Positions 1-8,415 of a stretch of DNA of 64,000 nt are shown here, piece by piece; within the stretch, counting starts at the first letter, position 1; each line of letters opens with the position of its first letter. Where the stretch lies: contig CAZLMG010000006.1 in assembly GCA_964560765.1 (NCBI GenBank), forward strand, positions 110,865 through 174,864. Reading direction: 5' to 3'. Source of the DNA: CAZLMG01 sp964560765 (lineage in GTDB: Bacteria > Bdellovibrionota_B > Oligoflexia > Oligoflexales > CAZLMG01). The translations under genes and the position numbers were made by a program. The notes beneath the pieces were generated by a model. It ran no database searches, had not been told where the DNA came from, and was given only the letters and a program-made list of their open reading frames with translations.

Positions 1-426
1 ATCAAATGGCGTGAGATTGCTACCAGGACCTGGCCATAGCTGCAGCGCCGAGAGACCAGACTCTTCTTGGGCCTCGCGCAACGCCACCTGGTCGGTGCGA
101 GAATCATCGTCCGAGTGACCACCCAATTGGAGCCAAAGATTCAGTTTGCGATGATGCGTCAGCAAAACGCGGTCCATAGCGGGATTGGTAATGATAGCTG
201 AGCCGGTAATATGGCCTGGCAAGGCATCGCGCGAGAAACACGTTTTGTAGTTTTGCACAAAGGCTTGAATGGTGCGGAGGTTGGCAAACTCTTCCGCACG
301 TTGAAATCCAGCATGGCCATAATAGTCGCTAGCCACGAGCTCCCCGTACCGATCCAGCATGCTGAGCAAATACTCGCGCGAGTCGCCCTCGGACAATCGA
401 TGGTTTCCACTGGCGGAAAAATCCAT
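1..426 (-). CDS. Nudix hydrolase, C-terminus cut by window edge
   Basis: The frame runs from an ATG at 426 to the window edge without a stop (142 codons), so the C-terminal part is missing. Around residues 101-124 a Nudix-like box is visible: GGH, then a spacer, then ALREAQEESGL, which supplies the REx2EExG metal-binding core. The usual first Glu of GX5E is replaced by Ser, as in some GGH-type Nudix proteins. Family members hydrolyse nucleoside diphosphates linked to another moiety in the cytoplasm; the substrate cannot be read from this fragment. It is divergent to the HD-GYP gene, with about 145 bases between the two starts. The family call is fairly secure and nothing more specific is supported. 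Confidence 0.8.
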   Translation of the reverse strand, partial: MDFSASGNHRLSEGDSREYLLSMLDRYGELVASDYYGHAGFQRAEEFANLRTIQAFVQNYKTCFSRDALPGHITGSAIITNPAMDRVLLTHHRKLNLWLQLGGHSDDDSRTDQVALREAQEESGLSALQLWPGPGSNLTPFD

Positions 427-496
427 AAATAACCTCTTCGTCAGTCATCACAGCGGGTAAGCGTGGAGTCTGGTTTCTCTGCCAGTCAAACCCCAT

Positions 497-526
497 TTGT
501 CTCTAGGGCATGGAGTCGCATATAAT
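497..526 (+). promoter_or_regulatory. Putative sigma70-type promoter of the HD-GYP gene
   Basis: TTGTCT at 497-502 and a perfect TATAAT at 521-526 are separated by 18 bases. Transcription would begin near 533, giving a short leader before the start codon of the downstream HD-GYP gene. This is sequence pattern only. Confidence 0.5.
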
Positions 527-571
527 ACAGACTGAACCCAACCTCAAATCGTCCTTGTGACATCAGGTAGC

Positions 572-1801
572 ATGCCGATTAGCGACAAACAATTAAAACT
601 CGAATTTCGTCTACGCGAAGAGACGATAAAGCGCTGTAATATCTTTCAGCTGACACCCGAGCGCGCGCGTAAATTTCGGCCGGTGAACTCCGAATTGTTT
701 CACTATCTCCAGGACATGGAAACCAATAAATTCGGACTGTACTTTCGCATCGAAGACACGATGATTGAGTACCTTCGTCCCGGTGAGTTGAGCAAGGAGC
801 TGCTGGATCAGCTGTGGAGCGCCATGCAAAAGAGTGGCAAGCGGCTGGAAATCAATGTTCTCAAGTCCGAGTATGGATTGTTTGAGCAGGCGATTGATGC
901 GGTGCGCCAGGAAAAAATTCAGCGCGTTTTGGCCATGGACCCGGCGCTCGATCGGCGTGCCGTCGAAGTCTTTCGCAGCCTAAGCGCCGCCAGTCAGCTT
1001 GTCGTCAAGGGCGGAGTTAACGCCGAAGTTGCGGAGCAGGTCAAGGCCAGCGCGTCGTTCATGGTTTCCAACCTACTCGACAGTGGCACGGCCATCGCCA
1101 CCTTGAGTCGCATGGTGATTCACGATCCAACACTGTATGACCACAGCGCCTCGGTCGCCATGTTTGGAGGTATGATAGCGACGCGTTGCCTGAAGAAGTC
1201 GCTCGCACCGAAAGACGTCGAGGTTGTCGCTCAGTGCGGCTTGTACCACGACATTGGCAAGACCTGCGTGCCTTCAGCGGTCCTGAACAAGCCCGGCAAG
1301 TTTACCGACGAAGAATTTGCCATCATGAAGACGCATGCGGCTCTCGGCGAAACGGAGTTGTCGAATACCATCAAAGCCGGCGCCCCGATTGATGTTGTTG
1401 CGATTCGGGTAGCGGGCGAGCACCATGAGCGTTTTCAGGGTGGCGGCTACCCAAAAGGTAAGGCTGGCCGCCTAGAAGAGAACCCGGAGAGTGGAATTCA
1501 CTTGTACACGCGCATCATTTCTATCGCGGACGTCTATTCCGCATTGCTGATGAAGCGAGTCTATAAACCAGCCTACGAAGCCCAAGATGCCATCAGAGTC
1601 ATGTCTGAATCAGCCTCACGTGACTTCGATCCGGATATTTTTGGCTCTTTTGTCCGGGAAGTGGTGGAGAGTTTGAACGAACTCCAGGGCCGCAGTAAAA
1701 TGCAGGGTCGCGGTCGGATCCTTTTCTTTGACGAGCAGGGGACATTACGCGAGCGGAAAGTGGATGAGGTCCTTGAAAAGCCTGAGCGCAAAGGCGCCTA
1801 A
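572..1801 (+). CDS. HD-GYP domain protein, predicted cyclic-di-GMP phosphodiesterase
   Basis: A cytoplasmic protein of 409 residues from ATG 572 (AGGT just upstream); GTG 557 would add five residues. The C-terminal half carries the full HD-GYP signature: an early His in YDHSA (about 191), the HDIGK pair (226-230), a His at about 255, and HHERFQGGGYP (284-294), followed by the usual ADVYSAL helix. HD-GYP domains hydrolyse cyclic-di-GMP to pGpG or GMP using a metal centre formed by these residues, so the enzyme is likely active. The N-terminal 150 residues match no domain I recognise and may be a PilZ-like or other sensory module. Its stop codon shares bases with that of the convergent NADAR gene. 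The PilZ-containing cyclase near 54 kb is another second-messenger protein in the window. Confidence 0.88.
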   Translation: MPISDKQLKLEFRLREETIKRCNIFQLTPERARKFRPVNSELFHYLQDMETNKFGLYFRIEDTMIEYLRPGELSKELLDQLWSAMQKSGKRLEINVLKSEYGLFEQAIDAVRQEKIQRVLAMDPALDRRAVEVFRSLSAASQLVVKGGVNAEVAEQVKASASFMVSNLLDSGTAIATLSRMVIHDPTLYDHSASVAMFGGMIATRCLKKSLAPKDVEVVAQCGLYHDIGKTCVPSAVLNKPGKFTDEEFAIMKTHAALGETELSNTIKAGAPIDVVAIRVAGEHHERFQGGGYPKGKAGRLEENPESGIHLYTRIISIADVYSALLMKRVYKPAYEAQDAIRVMSESASRDFDPDIFGSFVREVVESLNELQGRSKMQGRGRILFFDEQGTLRERKVDEVLEKPERKGA

Positions 1802-2475
1802 GGGCCTTGTTGCAATTCCGACCGAAGTTCCATCCAAATATCAAAGTAGCGCCATGCTGGGGACACGTCAGGTTCTTGGTGATGGTCTGGTCGTAGCTTC
1901 AAGTTACCGGTCTGCAAGAGGAGTTGCTGGACTTCTGGGTGCTGAGCGAGCTTAGCACGCATGGCACGCAGGATGAGCTGGTAGTGTCCACTCTTGTTGG
2001 GGGTGCGGTAGACGAGGCGCTTTCCTTGATAGGTAACCCAATTGATATTCATCTTTTTCATCACTTCGCTAGCAGCCGAGCCGGCTCGCTTCGAGGCAAA
2101 GCCATCCATCTTGGCGACGTCAGCGCGGGTGTGTGGCCAGTGAATCCCGGGATAGGTGGCGCGCGGGTCCGCATCGCTTTCGGGAAACTTCATCATTTGC
2201 CAGAAAGCTTCAACGCACGGATAGCTGACGCTATCAATGCGAATCTCTGTAGCTGCGAAATTAGAAAACACCCCAAGGGCGGTTCGCTTTGACAAGATGA
2301 CTTCCCCGGGACCAGCGTCTTGCGGCAGGATTTCCCAGCTAGCCGCCTCTTCGCGCGGCACAGGTTGCCACCATGCGTCAGGATAAGAATTGTTGCTATC
2401 AGCGTGCGCAGTGGAGTTACTCAGCAACGTGATGCCGACAAAGGCGACAAATATCTTCAAGAGCTTGTGACGCAT
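1798..2475 (-). CDS. Exported NADAR-family protein
   Basis: The start is ATG 2475 with a GGGGGA ribosome site; 225 residues. The first 25 residues form a signal peptide with a likely AHA-D cleavage, which is unusual because NADAR (DUF1768/YbiA-like) proteins are normally cytosolic. The mature part shows family hallmarks: FSNFAATEI near residue 73, SYPCVEAFWQMMKF near 85, and a C-terminal region around YRTPNKSGHYQLILRAMRAKL. Characterised NADAR enzymes cleave N-glycosidic bonds in riboflavin intermediates or remove ADP-ribose from modified guanine in DNA. A periplasmic or secreted version could act on extracellular ADP-ribosylated or nucleoside-like substrates, which is inference. It overlaps the HD-GYP gene tail-to-tail by four bases. 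Confidence 0.75.
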   Translation of the reverse strand: MRHKLLKIFVAFVGITLLSNSTAHADSNNSYPDAWWQPVPREEAASWEILPQDAGPGEVILSKRTALGVFSNFAATEIRIDSVSYPCVEAFWQMMKFPESDADPRATYPGIHWPHTRADVAKMDGFASKRAGSAASEVMKKMNINWVTYQGKRLVYRTPNKSGHYQLILRAMRAKLAQHPEVQQLLLQTGNLKLRPDHHQEPDVSPAWRYFDIWMELRSELQQGP

Positions 2476-2572
2476 ATCATCCCCCGGCATAAACTGCTGT
2501 GCCTAAACTGCCATGGGGTTATGGGGATGTCATGCGAAAAGGTCCGGGGAGGGGGATACCCCGGGAGTGGTC

Positions 2573-3070
2573 CTAGATATCGGTACCGACACCAAATTGC
2601 AGGAAGGTACTTTCGCTGGAGTTGGCGTTGAACGACCCATAAATATGCAGGTTTGGGCTGCCCGCCATGATCCCAGCACCAATGAAGCCGCCGCCTGCCC
2701 CCGCCCCCGCCGATCCACCTGAGCCGAGGCGGGTACCTAGACCTAAGCCGAATCCGGCTTGGAGATAAGGCATGACGCCACCCTTGGTGAAGAAATACTT
2801 GAAGTTGATGTCCCCGGCGGCGCTCATGCCAACACTTTCACCGCCGCTGCTTTCCTCATCGTCGTCTCTAGCGTCGACTTCCACCCACCCGACGCCAATT
2901 TCAACACCGATTTCAGATCCCATATACAAAAAGTTCAGACCAAGGTTCGAGCCGGGCGGATTATGGTAGCCGACATTCGCTGTCCAGTTTCCGTAAGCAA
3001 TTGCAGGAATCAATGCTGCAAACAGCACGGACATGCAGCCCATCGCCAGGAATTTGAAAAATCGTCGCAT
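2573..3070 (-). CDS. Small outer-membrane beta-barrel-like protein
   Basis: ATG 3070 is preceded by GGAGG; the product is 165 residues. A signal peptide (MRRFFKFLAMG..., cleavage after AYG or nearby) leads into alternating, Gly-rich amphipathic strands such as SNLGLNFLYMGSEIGVEIG, and the protein ends in FLQFGVGTDI. A Gly/Ala-rich loop lies near residues 120-140 and an acidic DDDEESS loop near 70. The pattern fits a small eight-stranded outer-membrane barrel. No family is recognised and no function can be assigned. It stands alone between the NADAR gene and the divergent membrane-protein gene. Confidence 0.6.
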   Translation of the reverse strand: MRRFFKFLAMGCMSVLFAALIPAIAYGNWTANVGYHNPPGSNLGLNFLYMGSEIGVEIGVGWVEVDARDDDEESSGGESVGMSAAGDINFKYFFTKGGVMPYLQAGFGLGLGTRLGSGGSAGAGAGGGFIGAGIMAGSPNLHIYGSFNANSSESTFLQFGVGTDI

Positions 3071-3153
3071 GGATGCGCCTCCGATTATTTTCGACTCCTT
3101 CCATGATACCACGTTGTCTTCTATGATGGGCATGAGCGGATGAGGGTTTTGGC

Positions 3154-4629
3154 ATGCACAAGCAGTTCGTTTTAGCCGTTGGCGGGGCTCTCTTGGTATT
3201 CTTGCTGGGAGTCCATGTAGCTACCATATTTACGGTACCGGCTCCCCATGGAACGGAGGCGCTCATGGGCTTGCCGGCAGCGCACTACGTCATGGATGGC
3301 AGCAGCCTGGTCCCCGAGGCGGAGTCCCTCATCCCCGGAGCCAATCGTGGCAGCTTTTGGGCGCCTCTTGGGTATACGGCGTGGCTAGTTCCCTGGTTCT
3401 CCGCATTCTCGCCCAGCTGGGTGAGTATGCGGGCCTTAGCCTTTTGGGCATGGTGTTGTGCCTTGCCTCTTTTTTTTATGGTCGGAAGGCGATTGGATTT
3501 GCCCATGACTAGCGTCGGCGTGGCAGCTTTTGCCTGGTCGCTGGATCGTTGGGTGTTGCAGGCCAGTCACAGCGGGCGGCCAGAGATGCTGCTTGTAGCC
3601 GCTATTCTCGCCAGCTTGTGGCTTTTGCTGGAAGCTCCACGCAGGTTGCATCGATTCCGTTGGTTGTTGGGCGCCGGTGCAGCCTCTGGCGTTGCCATGG
3701 TGCTGCATCCTGTGGGTGCAGTGCTTATCGCCGTAGGTCTGGGCGTTGCCTTGATTCATGAGCGAGGCCTGCCTTGGCGGCATCGGTGGTGGTGGTTTGT
3801 CGGACTGGCGGTTTTTCTTTGGCCCTTTCTGGCGACCGTCATGGCGAATCCATGGACGCTGGTTATTCGGCAATTCGCCGAGCTTTTAGTCCTCCTTGGG
3901 GAAGGGCCGCTGGCCGACGATTTGGCGCTAGTGGAGTGGGTGGCGCTCTACGGCGAGGTCGCAGGATTGGCGATCTTGTTGATGCTAGGGGGATGGTACG
4001 GACTGATTCAAGGGGCGCGTTCTTACTGGGGATGGCGTTGGTTGCTGCTCATCCACACTCTTGTTCTCGTTTACGCGCTGGCATTCGCGCAGCCGTGGGC
4101 CATGGTGTGCATGAGCCTGGGAACGTATCTGGGGCTGGCGGAGACTTGGCAGCATATTTGGCGCATTGTCAGACCTTGGAGACAGCGAGCTTATGTGGCC
4201 GGGTTCTGCCTGCTCTTAACTCTGTTTGTTTCGCGTAGCACGTTGCAGATACTGTGGGAGCGTGGCGAGCTTCCCAAACAAGTTCTATCTGAATACGCTT
4301 TGTGGGGAGAGAGCCTGCATAAAACTAGTGATGCTTACTTGCCTTCTGTTGTGTCATCAGACTTGTGGCTGTATATGGCGCAGCAAGATTTGCGCATGCC
4401 TGATCGGCATATTTTTGATGCGCGCTGGGCCCAGCCCGATATCTGGCAGCGCCAGGATCTGCCCTGGCAATCCGTCGTTTCTGAGAAGCGTATGGACCCG
4501 CTGCTGCGGCGATGGCTGAATGCCCAGTCTGACTGGTGCTTGCAAGAGTTGCCCAATGACATGCGGCCGGAGCTGGTTGCGGAAGTCCACTACACGGGCG
4601 AAGGTTGTTACACCCTCGCGCCGCCATGA
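3154..4629 (+). CDS. Multi-pass membrane protein, probable GT-C-fold glycosyltransferase
   Basis: A 491-residue protein with roughly ten hydrophobic segments between residues 5 and 360, followed by a soluble C-terminal domain of about 120 residues with several Trp and Cys. The arrangement, with a first periplasmic loop after TM1 and a basic-aromatic stretch (SLDRWVLQASHSGRPEML) between later helices, resembles PMT/ArnT-type lipid-linked sugar transferases that work at the periplasmic face of the inner membrane. A clear catalytic DxD or ExD in the first loop is not obvious, so the assignment rests on topology. No polysaccharide operon surrounds it. It is convergent with the downstream EEP-family gene. 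Confidence 0.5.
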   Translation: MHKQFVLAVGGALLVFLLGVHVATIFTVPAPHGTEALMGLPAAHYVMDGSSLVPEAESLIPGANRGSFWAPLGYTAWLVPWFSAFSPSWVSMRALAFWAWCCALPLFFMVGRRLDLPMTSVGVAAFAWSLDRWVLQASHSGRPEMLLVAAILASLWLLLEAPRRLHRFRWLLGAGAASGVAMVLHPVGAVLIAVGLGVALIHERGLPWRHRWWWFVGLAVFLWPFLATVMANPWTLVIRQFAELLVLLGEGPLADDLALVEWVALYGEVAGLAILLMLGGWYGLIQGARSYWGWRWLLLIHTLVLVYALAFAQPWAMVCMSLGTYLGLAETWQHIWRIVRPWRQRAYVAGFCLLLTLFVSRSTLQILWERGELPKQVLSEYALWGESLHKTSDAYLPSVVSSDLWLYMAQQDLRMPDRHIFDARWAQPDIWQRQDLPWQSVVSEKRMDPLLRRWLNAQSDWCLQELPNDMRPELVAEVHYTGEGCYTLAPP

Positions 4630-4651
4630 GCCTAACCGCTCGGTTTGACCC

Positions 4652-5815
4652 TTACTTGATAACTAATTGCATGCGAATGCTGAAGTGGTCGCTGAATCCC
4701 GCTTTCTCTGGGTCTAGCTGCCGAGGATCGCCATAGATTGGCGTATTCGTCACCTGCGTCCCATAAAGAAAGTGCTCGGGGTTTTCATACTTGTACGTTT
4801 TCAGCGCAAAGCTTGGCAGATAGATTCGGTAAGATTCCGGCTTCACATCCAAGCCGGTCCCATCGTGCAAGCTATCATTGACAAAGAAACGATCCAGGCG
4901 ATCCCAACTCATTTTGGGCGGGTAAAAATAGGTACCCATTGGTGTCTGCAGCTTCGCCTCGCGTGGGGTCGTGCGACCGCTAGAGAACAAGTCATGAACG
5001 TCGAGCAGTGGGTTCGTATTCGATTCTTTAGCGAGCAAAACGCTGGCAATGGGATTTGGTTGATCCGTATTCGTGACATTGAAATCGCCCATAACCAGAA
5101 TGTGGGCTCTTGGGTTTTGCGCCAGGCGCTCGTTGACAATCCTCATCAAGACTTTTGCCACTTCGACGCGCACGGCGGCGGGTGCTGCTTGTGATGGCCA
5201 ATGATTGACGAAGACGTGCAGGCTTTCTTGCTTGGAGACCGTAAACTCAACTTCCAAAATGTTGCGAGTTGGCTTGGTGTTGATTTCCGAGGACGGGATC
5301 GTGTGTTCCGACTTTTGTACGAAGCGCAACCAGGCGCTAGGCCGATAAGCGAGGGCGACGTCGATCCCGCGCTCATCTGGACTGTCGCTAACGATGAAGT
5401 CTTTGTAGCCAAGGGCGGATGCAAGAGCGCCGACCGCTCGTTCGTTTTCTACTTCACATAGGCCGAGCAAATCGGGGATCTGATTCTTGTCACTACGAAT
5501 CACACGGACGAGTTGGTCGATTTTCACCTGAAGATGAGCTGGCGTCCAGTCGGTTTCTTCGCAATCTTGGCGATAACCCGGGTTGGAAATTTTCTGACAG
5601 GCCTCCATTTTCCCAGGAAAATCTTTTGGCAAAAACGACCAGTCATCTTTGCCCGCATCGTGCTCTGTATCGAACAGATTCAACACATTGTAGAACATGA
5701 CATCAAGGGTCGGGGCGTCCAGATTCTCGGCGTTGGCGGTAGGCGTGCGGAGAAACAACATGGTGGCCGCAACGATGAATCCAGATCGCGACATCAACAG
5801 TGGGTAGAAGATCAT
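4652..5815 (-). CDS. Secreted endonuclease/exonuclease/phosphatase (EEP) family protein
   Basis: 387 residues starting at ATG 5815 (AGGA nine bases upstream). An N-terminal signal peptide ends near TANA-E. EEP-fold motifs appear in order: MFYNVLNLFD (Asn ligand), LCEVEN (catalytic Glu, metal ligand), VNHWPSQ, VMGDFNVTN (Asp/Asn) and FSDHFSIRM (terminal catalytic His). Members include extracellular DNases, phosphodiesterases and sphingomyelinase-like enzymes; all key residues look intact, so a metal-dependent phosphodiesterase outside the cytoplasm is likely. Substrate is unknown: nucleic acid scavenging or lipid hydrolysis are both possible. A strong GC hairpin lies just upstream, after the neighbouring minus-strand lipoprotein gene. 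Confidence 0.8.
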   Translation of the reverse strand: MIFYPLLMSRSGFIVAATMLFLRTPTANAENLDAPTLDVMFYNVLNLFDTEHDAGKDDWSFLPKDFPGKMEACQKISNPGYRQDCEETDWTPAHLQVKIDQLVRVIRSDKNQIPDLLGLCEVENERAVGALASALGYKDFIVSDSPDERGIDVALAYRPSAWLRFVQKSEHTIPSSEINTKPTRNILEVEFTVSKQESLHVFVNHWPSQAAPAAVRVEVAKVLMRIVNERLAQNPRAHILVMGDFNVTNTDQPNPIASVLLAKESNTNPLLDVHDLFSSGRTTPREAKLQTPMGTYFYPPKMSWDRLDRFFVNDSLHDGTGLDVKPESYRIYLPSFALKTYKYENPEHFLYGTQVTNTPIYGDPRQLDPEKAGFSDHFSIRMQLVIK

Positions 5816-5877
5816 GAGGCCACATCCTTACTTGCGTTGTTAGTCGTAACTGTTCGTGGAAAGACCGCTCATGACTA

Positions 5878-5899
5878 GCCCAGCCGCGGGGGGCTGGGC
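5878..5899. terminator. GC-rich hairpin between two minus-strand genes
   Basis: GCCCAGCC (5878-5885) pairs perfectly with GGCTGGGC (5892-5899) around a six-base loop. It sits after the stop of the Tyr/Gly-rich lipoprotein gene in its direction of transcription. There is no good T-run on the minus strand, so intrinsic termination is only possible. Confidence 0.4.
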
Positions 5900-5957
5900 A
5901 ACGAAAAACAAACCGTTTACGGATGAATTTCTGGCACTCCGTCAAATCGACGGGAGC

Positions 5958-6515
5958 TTAGTAGTACCAGGAATTGTTTCGGCGATAATTGCAGTAGTAA
6001 TAGTTGCCGTAATAATAACCGGAGTTGTAGGCATAGGGCCGATAGTAGTTTCCGTACGAGTAAGGCCGGTAATAGACATGACTGTTGTATCCATAGCCGT
6101 ATCCATGCCGATAGCGGTTACTGTATCCATAACCATACCCACGATTACCATGGCGGTAGCCGCCGTAATACCAAGACTGCGTCGAGCTATCAGAGTCCAG
6201 ATCGTCAGTTGTTAGCACTTGCGACTGGGTGGCGCGGCTGCTGAAGATCTCGGCCATTTGTGCGCCGTCGGTTGCGGAGATACCCGAAGCCAATGGCAAC
6301 ATCTGTACTTGGTCGAATTGCTTATTGCCGTTGACTACCGGAATGCGAACCAGAAGCTCCTCGGGTAGATTGGTTTCCTCTGCTTGCAAAGCGGCGGGCA
6401 CGGTGCTCGAGTCTACGGGCATGCTGCCGTTGTTGTCGGATTGACCCTGTGGCGTTGCAGTGCCGCAGGCGACTCCGAGGGCGGCCAACAGGCCGATGCT
6501 GATGATGGTTTTCAT
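5958..6515 (-). CDS. Lipoprotein with Tyr/Gly/Asn/Arg-rich low-complexity C-terminus
   Basis: 185 residues. The signal ends in a lipobox (LGVAC, Cys17). Residues 20-115 are an ordinary soluble segment rich in acidic and hydroxyl residues. From about residue 115 to the end the chain is a Tyr-dominated low-complexity tail with repeated YRHG, YGYGY and NYY motifs. Such tails can be adhesive, self-associating or metal/aromatic binding, but no function is known here. The start has AAGGAG and a clear promoter plus a 17-base palindrome upstream, suggesting controlled expression. No homologous family is recognised. Confidence 0.7.
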   Translation of the reverse strand: MKTIISIGLLAALGVACGTATPQGQSDNNGSMPVDSSTVPAALQAEETNLPEELLVRIPVVNGNKQFDQVQMLPLASGISATDGAQMAEIFSSRATQSQVLTTDDLDSDSSTQSWYYGGYRHGNRGYGYGYSNRYRHGYGYGYNSHVYYRPYSYGNYYRPYAYNSGYYYGNYYYCNYRRNNSWYY

Positions 6516-6541
6516 GGGACGATCTCCTTGTGTTTGTTTGC

Positions 6542-6597
6542 GTTAGAAATTTTCTAACTTGGAGGCCGCTATTATTTGATGGCGACACATAGTCAAA
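6542..6597 (-). promoter_or_regulatory. Promoter with overlapping palindromic operator
   Basis: On the minus strand TTTGAC (6597-6592) and TAATAG (6574-6569) are spaced by 17 bases. Immediately downstream, over the expected transcription start, lies a perfect 17-base palindrome at 6542-6558 (GTTAGAAA, one base, TTTCTAAC). Placement at +1 is typical of a repressor site. No cognate regulator is encoded in the window. Confidence 0.5.
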
Positions 6598-6823
6598 CAC
6601 ATTTTTATCAGTACCAATGATATTCGAGGCTTTGCAAGGCTGGCTGGATCGGCGATTGACCAATTTCTTCTTTTTTTGTGAATGGATACGTCAAATTGAC
6701 TAGGTCCTCGTCAATGTCCAAGCTTGGCGCGCAGGTGGCATGGGCAACGCACTAGAATCCGGACATAAAACTTCGGTACAGAACTTGTATTGCAAGGAGC
6801 TGTTTGATGAATGGAGGCTTTGA

Positions 6824-7339
6824 ATGCTGCGGAACGTTGTTCGAAACATGGGGATGACCGCCTCGATGATGCTGGTCTTGAGTGCCTGCACGGGGCGTCA
6901 ACCAGCTGCAATAGAGGTTCCAAAGAATCCGCCGAAGGATAAGCCCAGTGGCTTTGACTTGCCGTATGATTCGCCTTCGGATTCGCCGACGACGACACCT
7001 GGCAACGGATTTCCGGGCAATACCGACCCGAGCACTTCGCCTCCCGGCACAACTCTGCCGCCGGGCACAACTCTGCCGCCGGGCACAACTCTGCCGCCGG
7101 GCACTACGCCGCCTCCGGGTACGACGCTGCCACCAGACACGACGCTGCCACCGGGCACAACGCCGCCTCCGGGCACGACGCTGCCACCAGGCACAACACC
7201 GCCTCCGGGCACAACGACGCCAACAACTACGGATTTATCCATTCAAATTGAAATTGCGCCAGGGCAAACCGTCAACTTGGACTGGGATGGACTGCGTGAT
7301 AAGGGTAACAGCCGCTGGGACATCATCGACGCGAATTGA
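6824..7339 (+). CDS. Lipoprotein with PPGTT hexapeptide repeat stalk
   Basis: 171 residues from ATG 6824 with GGAGG six bases before. The signal peptide ends in a lipobox (VLSAC, Cys22). Residues 35-70 are Pro/Ser/Asp-rich. Residues 73-132 are ten tandem copies of PPGTT plus Leu or Pro, a flexible extended stalk. The last 38 residues (DLSIQIEIAPGQTVNLDWDGL...) form a small hydrophilic cap. The design is that of a surface-exposed lipoprotein spacer. No enzymatic motif is present. A strong rho-independent terminator follows. Confidence 0.75.
   Translation: MLRNVVRNMGMTASMMLVLSACTGRQPAAIEVPKNPPKDKPSGFDLPYDSPSDSPTTTPGNGFPGNTDPSTSPPGTTLPPGTTLPPGTTLPPGTTPPPGTTLPPDTTLPPGTTPPPGTTLPPGTTPPPGTTTPTTTDLSIQIEIAPGQTVNLDWDGLRDKGNSRWDIIDAN
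7040..7219 (+). repeat. Ten 18-bp tandem repeats encoding PPGTT[L/P]
   Basis: In-frame 18-base units, several nearly identical (the unit with gggcacaactctgccgcc occurs three times in a row), encode the stalk of the lipoprotein. Unit identity suggests recent slippage or expansion; one unit has PPDTT. Confidence 0.9.
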
Positions 7340-7363
7340 TATTAGCCAAAGATACTGGAATTT

Positions 7364-7402
7364 ACGGCCGGTAGCCATCGAGGCGCCGGCCGTTTGCTTC
7401 TT
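7364..7402 (+). terminator. Rho-independent terminator
   Basis: ACGGCCGG (7364-7371) pairs with CCGGCCGT (7386-7393) and is followed by TTGCTTCTT. It closes the PPGTT lipoprotein gene before the dioxygenase operon. Confidence 0.75.
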
Positions 7403-7470
7403 GGTAAACATCCCCCCGATATGCTAACAAAGTAGGTTCGCAGAATTTCTGTATATCAGGGGAGGTCAGT

Positions 7471-8415
7471 ATGGGACAGAGCCAGACGGGCCGGATTGTC
7501 GCCGGTTTTCTCGCACCGCATCCACCACACTTGGTCTATGGCGAAAACCCGCCACAAAACGAGCCGAGGTCGCGCGGGGGCTGGGAGGTCCTACGCTGGG
7601 CCTACGAGAACTGTCGCGATAAAATCCGCGCACTGAAACCGGACGTCATTCTGGTGCATTCGCCCCATTGGCAAACAACCGTAGGTCACCACGTGACGGC
7701 GGTGCCGCAACTCGCCGGGCTGTCTGTCGATCCGATCTTTCCGCATTTATTTCGCTATCGCTTTAAGATGGATGTCGACACCGAGCTGGCTGGCGAAATC
7801 CATGGTGCCGGCTGCGAACTAGGCATGACGATGAAGAAGATGATGAACCCTAACTTTCGCGTCGACTATGGTACCATTACGTCGCTGCATCTTTTGAATC
7901 CGGACTGGGACATTCCTGTAGTGGCGATCAGTGCCAACAATTCACCCTATTTTTACGATGACCGCACCGGACAAGAGGAATTCGTTAAGCTAGGGGAGGC
8001 GACGCGCCGCGCCATTGCCAAGACCGGGCGTCGCGCCGTGTTGGCGGCAAGCAATACACTGTCGCATTTTCACTTTAGCGCCGAGCCAAACCCGGCGCTT
8101 CCAGAAGATATGACGAAAGAACACGTATTCAGTCAAAGCCAGTACGAATGGGACGTGCGGGTGATCAATTTGCTGCGGCAAGGCAAGTTAGATGAGTTTT
8201 TAGAAGTCATGCCGCAGTTTATCAGTGAGGCTGCAGCCGAGATCAAAGCCGGGGGCCTGAGTTGGATGCTGAGTGCCATGGGCTTTCCCAAGGTTCCAGC
8301 AACTCTGCACGGCTATGGGACGGTGATTGGGACCGGCAATGCGGTCATGGAGTGGGATTTGTCGAATGCCGCAGAGGCGGTGGCAGCGACGACTGCGAAG
8401 GGAGCACGGCAATGA
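7471..8415 (+). CDS. amnB: 2-aminophenol 1,6-dioxygenase-like, catalytic beta subunit
   Basis: 314 residues with GGGGAGG before ATG 7471. This is a LigB-type class III extradiol dioxygenase. The N-terminus GFLAPHPPHLVYGENPPQN is very close, as I recall it, to AmnB of 2-aminophenol degraders. Likely Fe(II) ligands are His17 and a His in VHSPHW (63/66), with a Glu near residue 258; the second-sphere catalytic His lies in ASNTLSHFHF. The reaction is ring cleavage of 2-aminophenol, or a related ortho-aminophenol such as 3-hydroxyanthranilate, to 2-aminomuconic 6-semialdehyde. The next gene starts inside its stop codon (ATGA), giving translational coupling to the alpha subunit. Enzymes for the following two steps are encoded at 27.1-29.1 kb. 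Substrate specificity needs biochemistry. Confidence 0.85.
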   Translation: MGQSQTGRIVAGFLAPHPPHLVYGENPPQNEPRSRGGWEVLRWAYENCRDKIRALKPDVILVHSPHWQTTVGHHVTAVPQLAGLSVDPIFPHLFRYRFKMDVDTELAGEIHGAGCELGMTMKKMMNPNFRVDYGTITSLHLLNPDWDIPVVAISANNSPYFYDDRTGQEEFVKLGEATRRAIAKTGRRAVLAASNTLSHFHFSAEPNPALPEDMTKEHVFSQSQYEWDVRVINLLRQGKLDEFLEVMPQFISEAAAEIKAGGLSWMLSAMGFPKVPATLHGYGTVIGTGNAVMEWDLSNAAEAVAATTAKGARQ

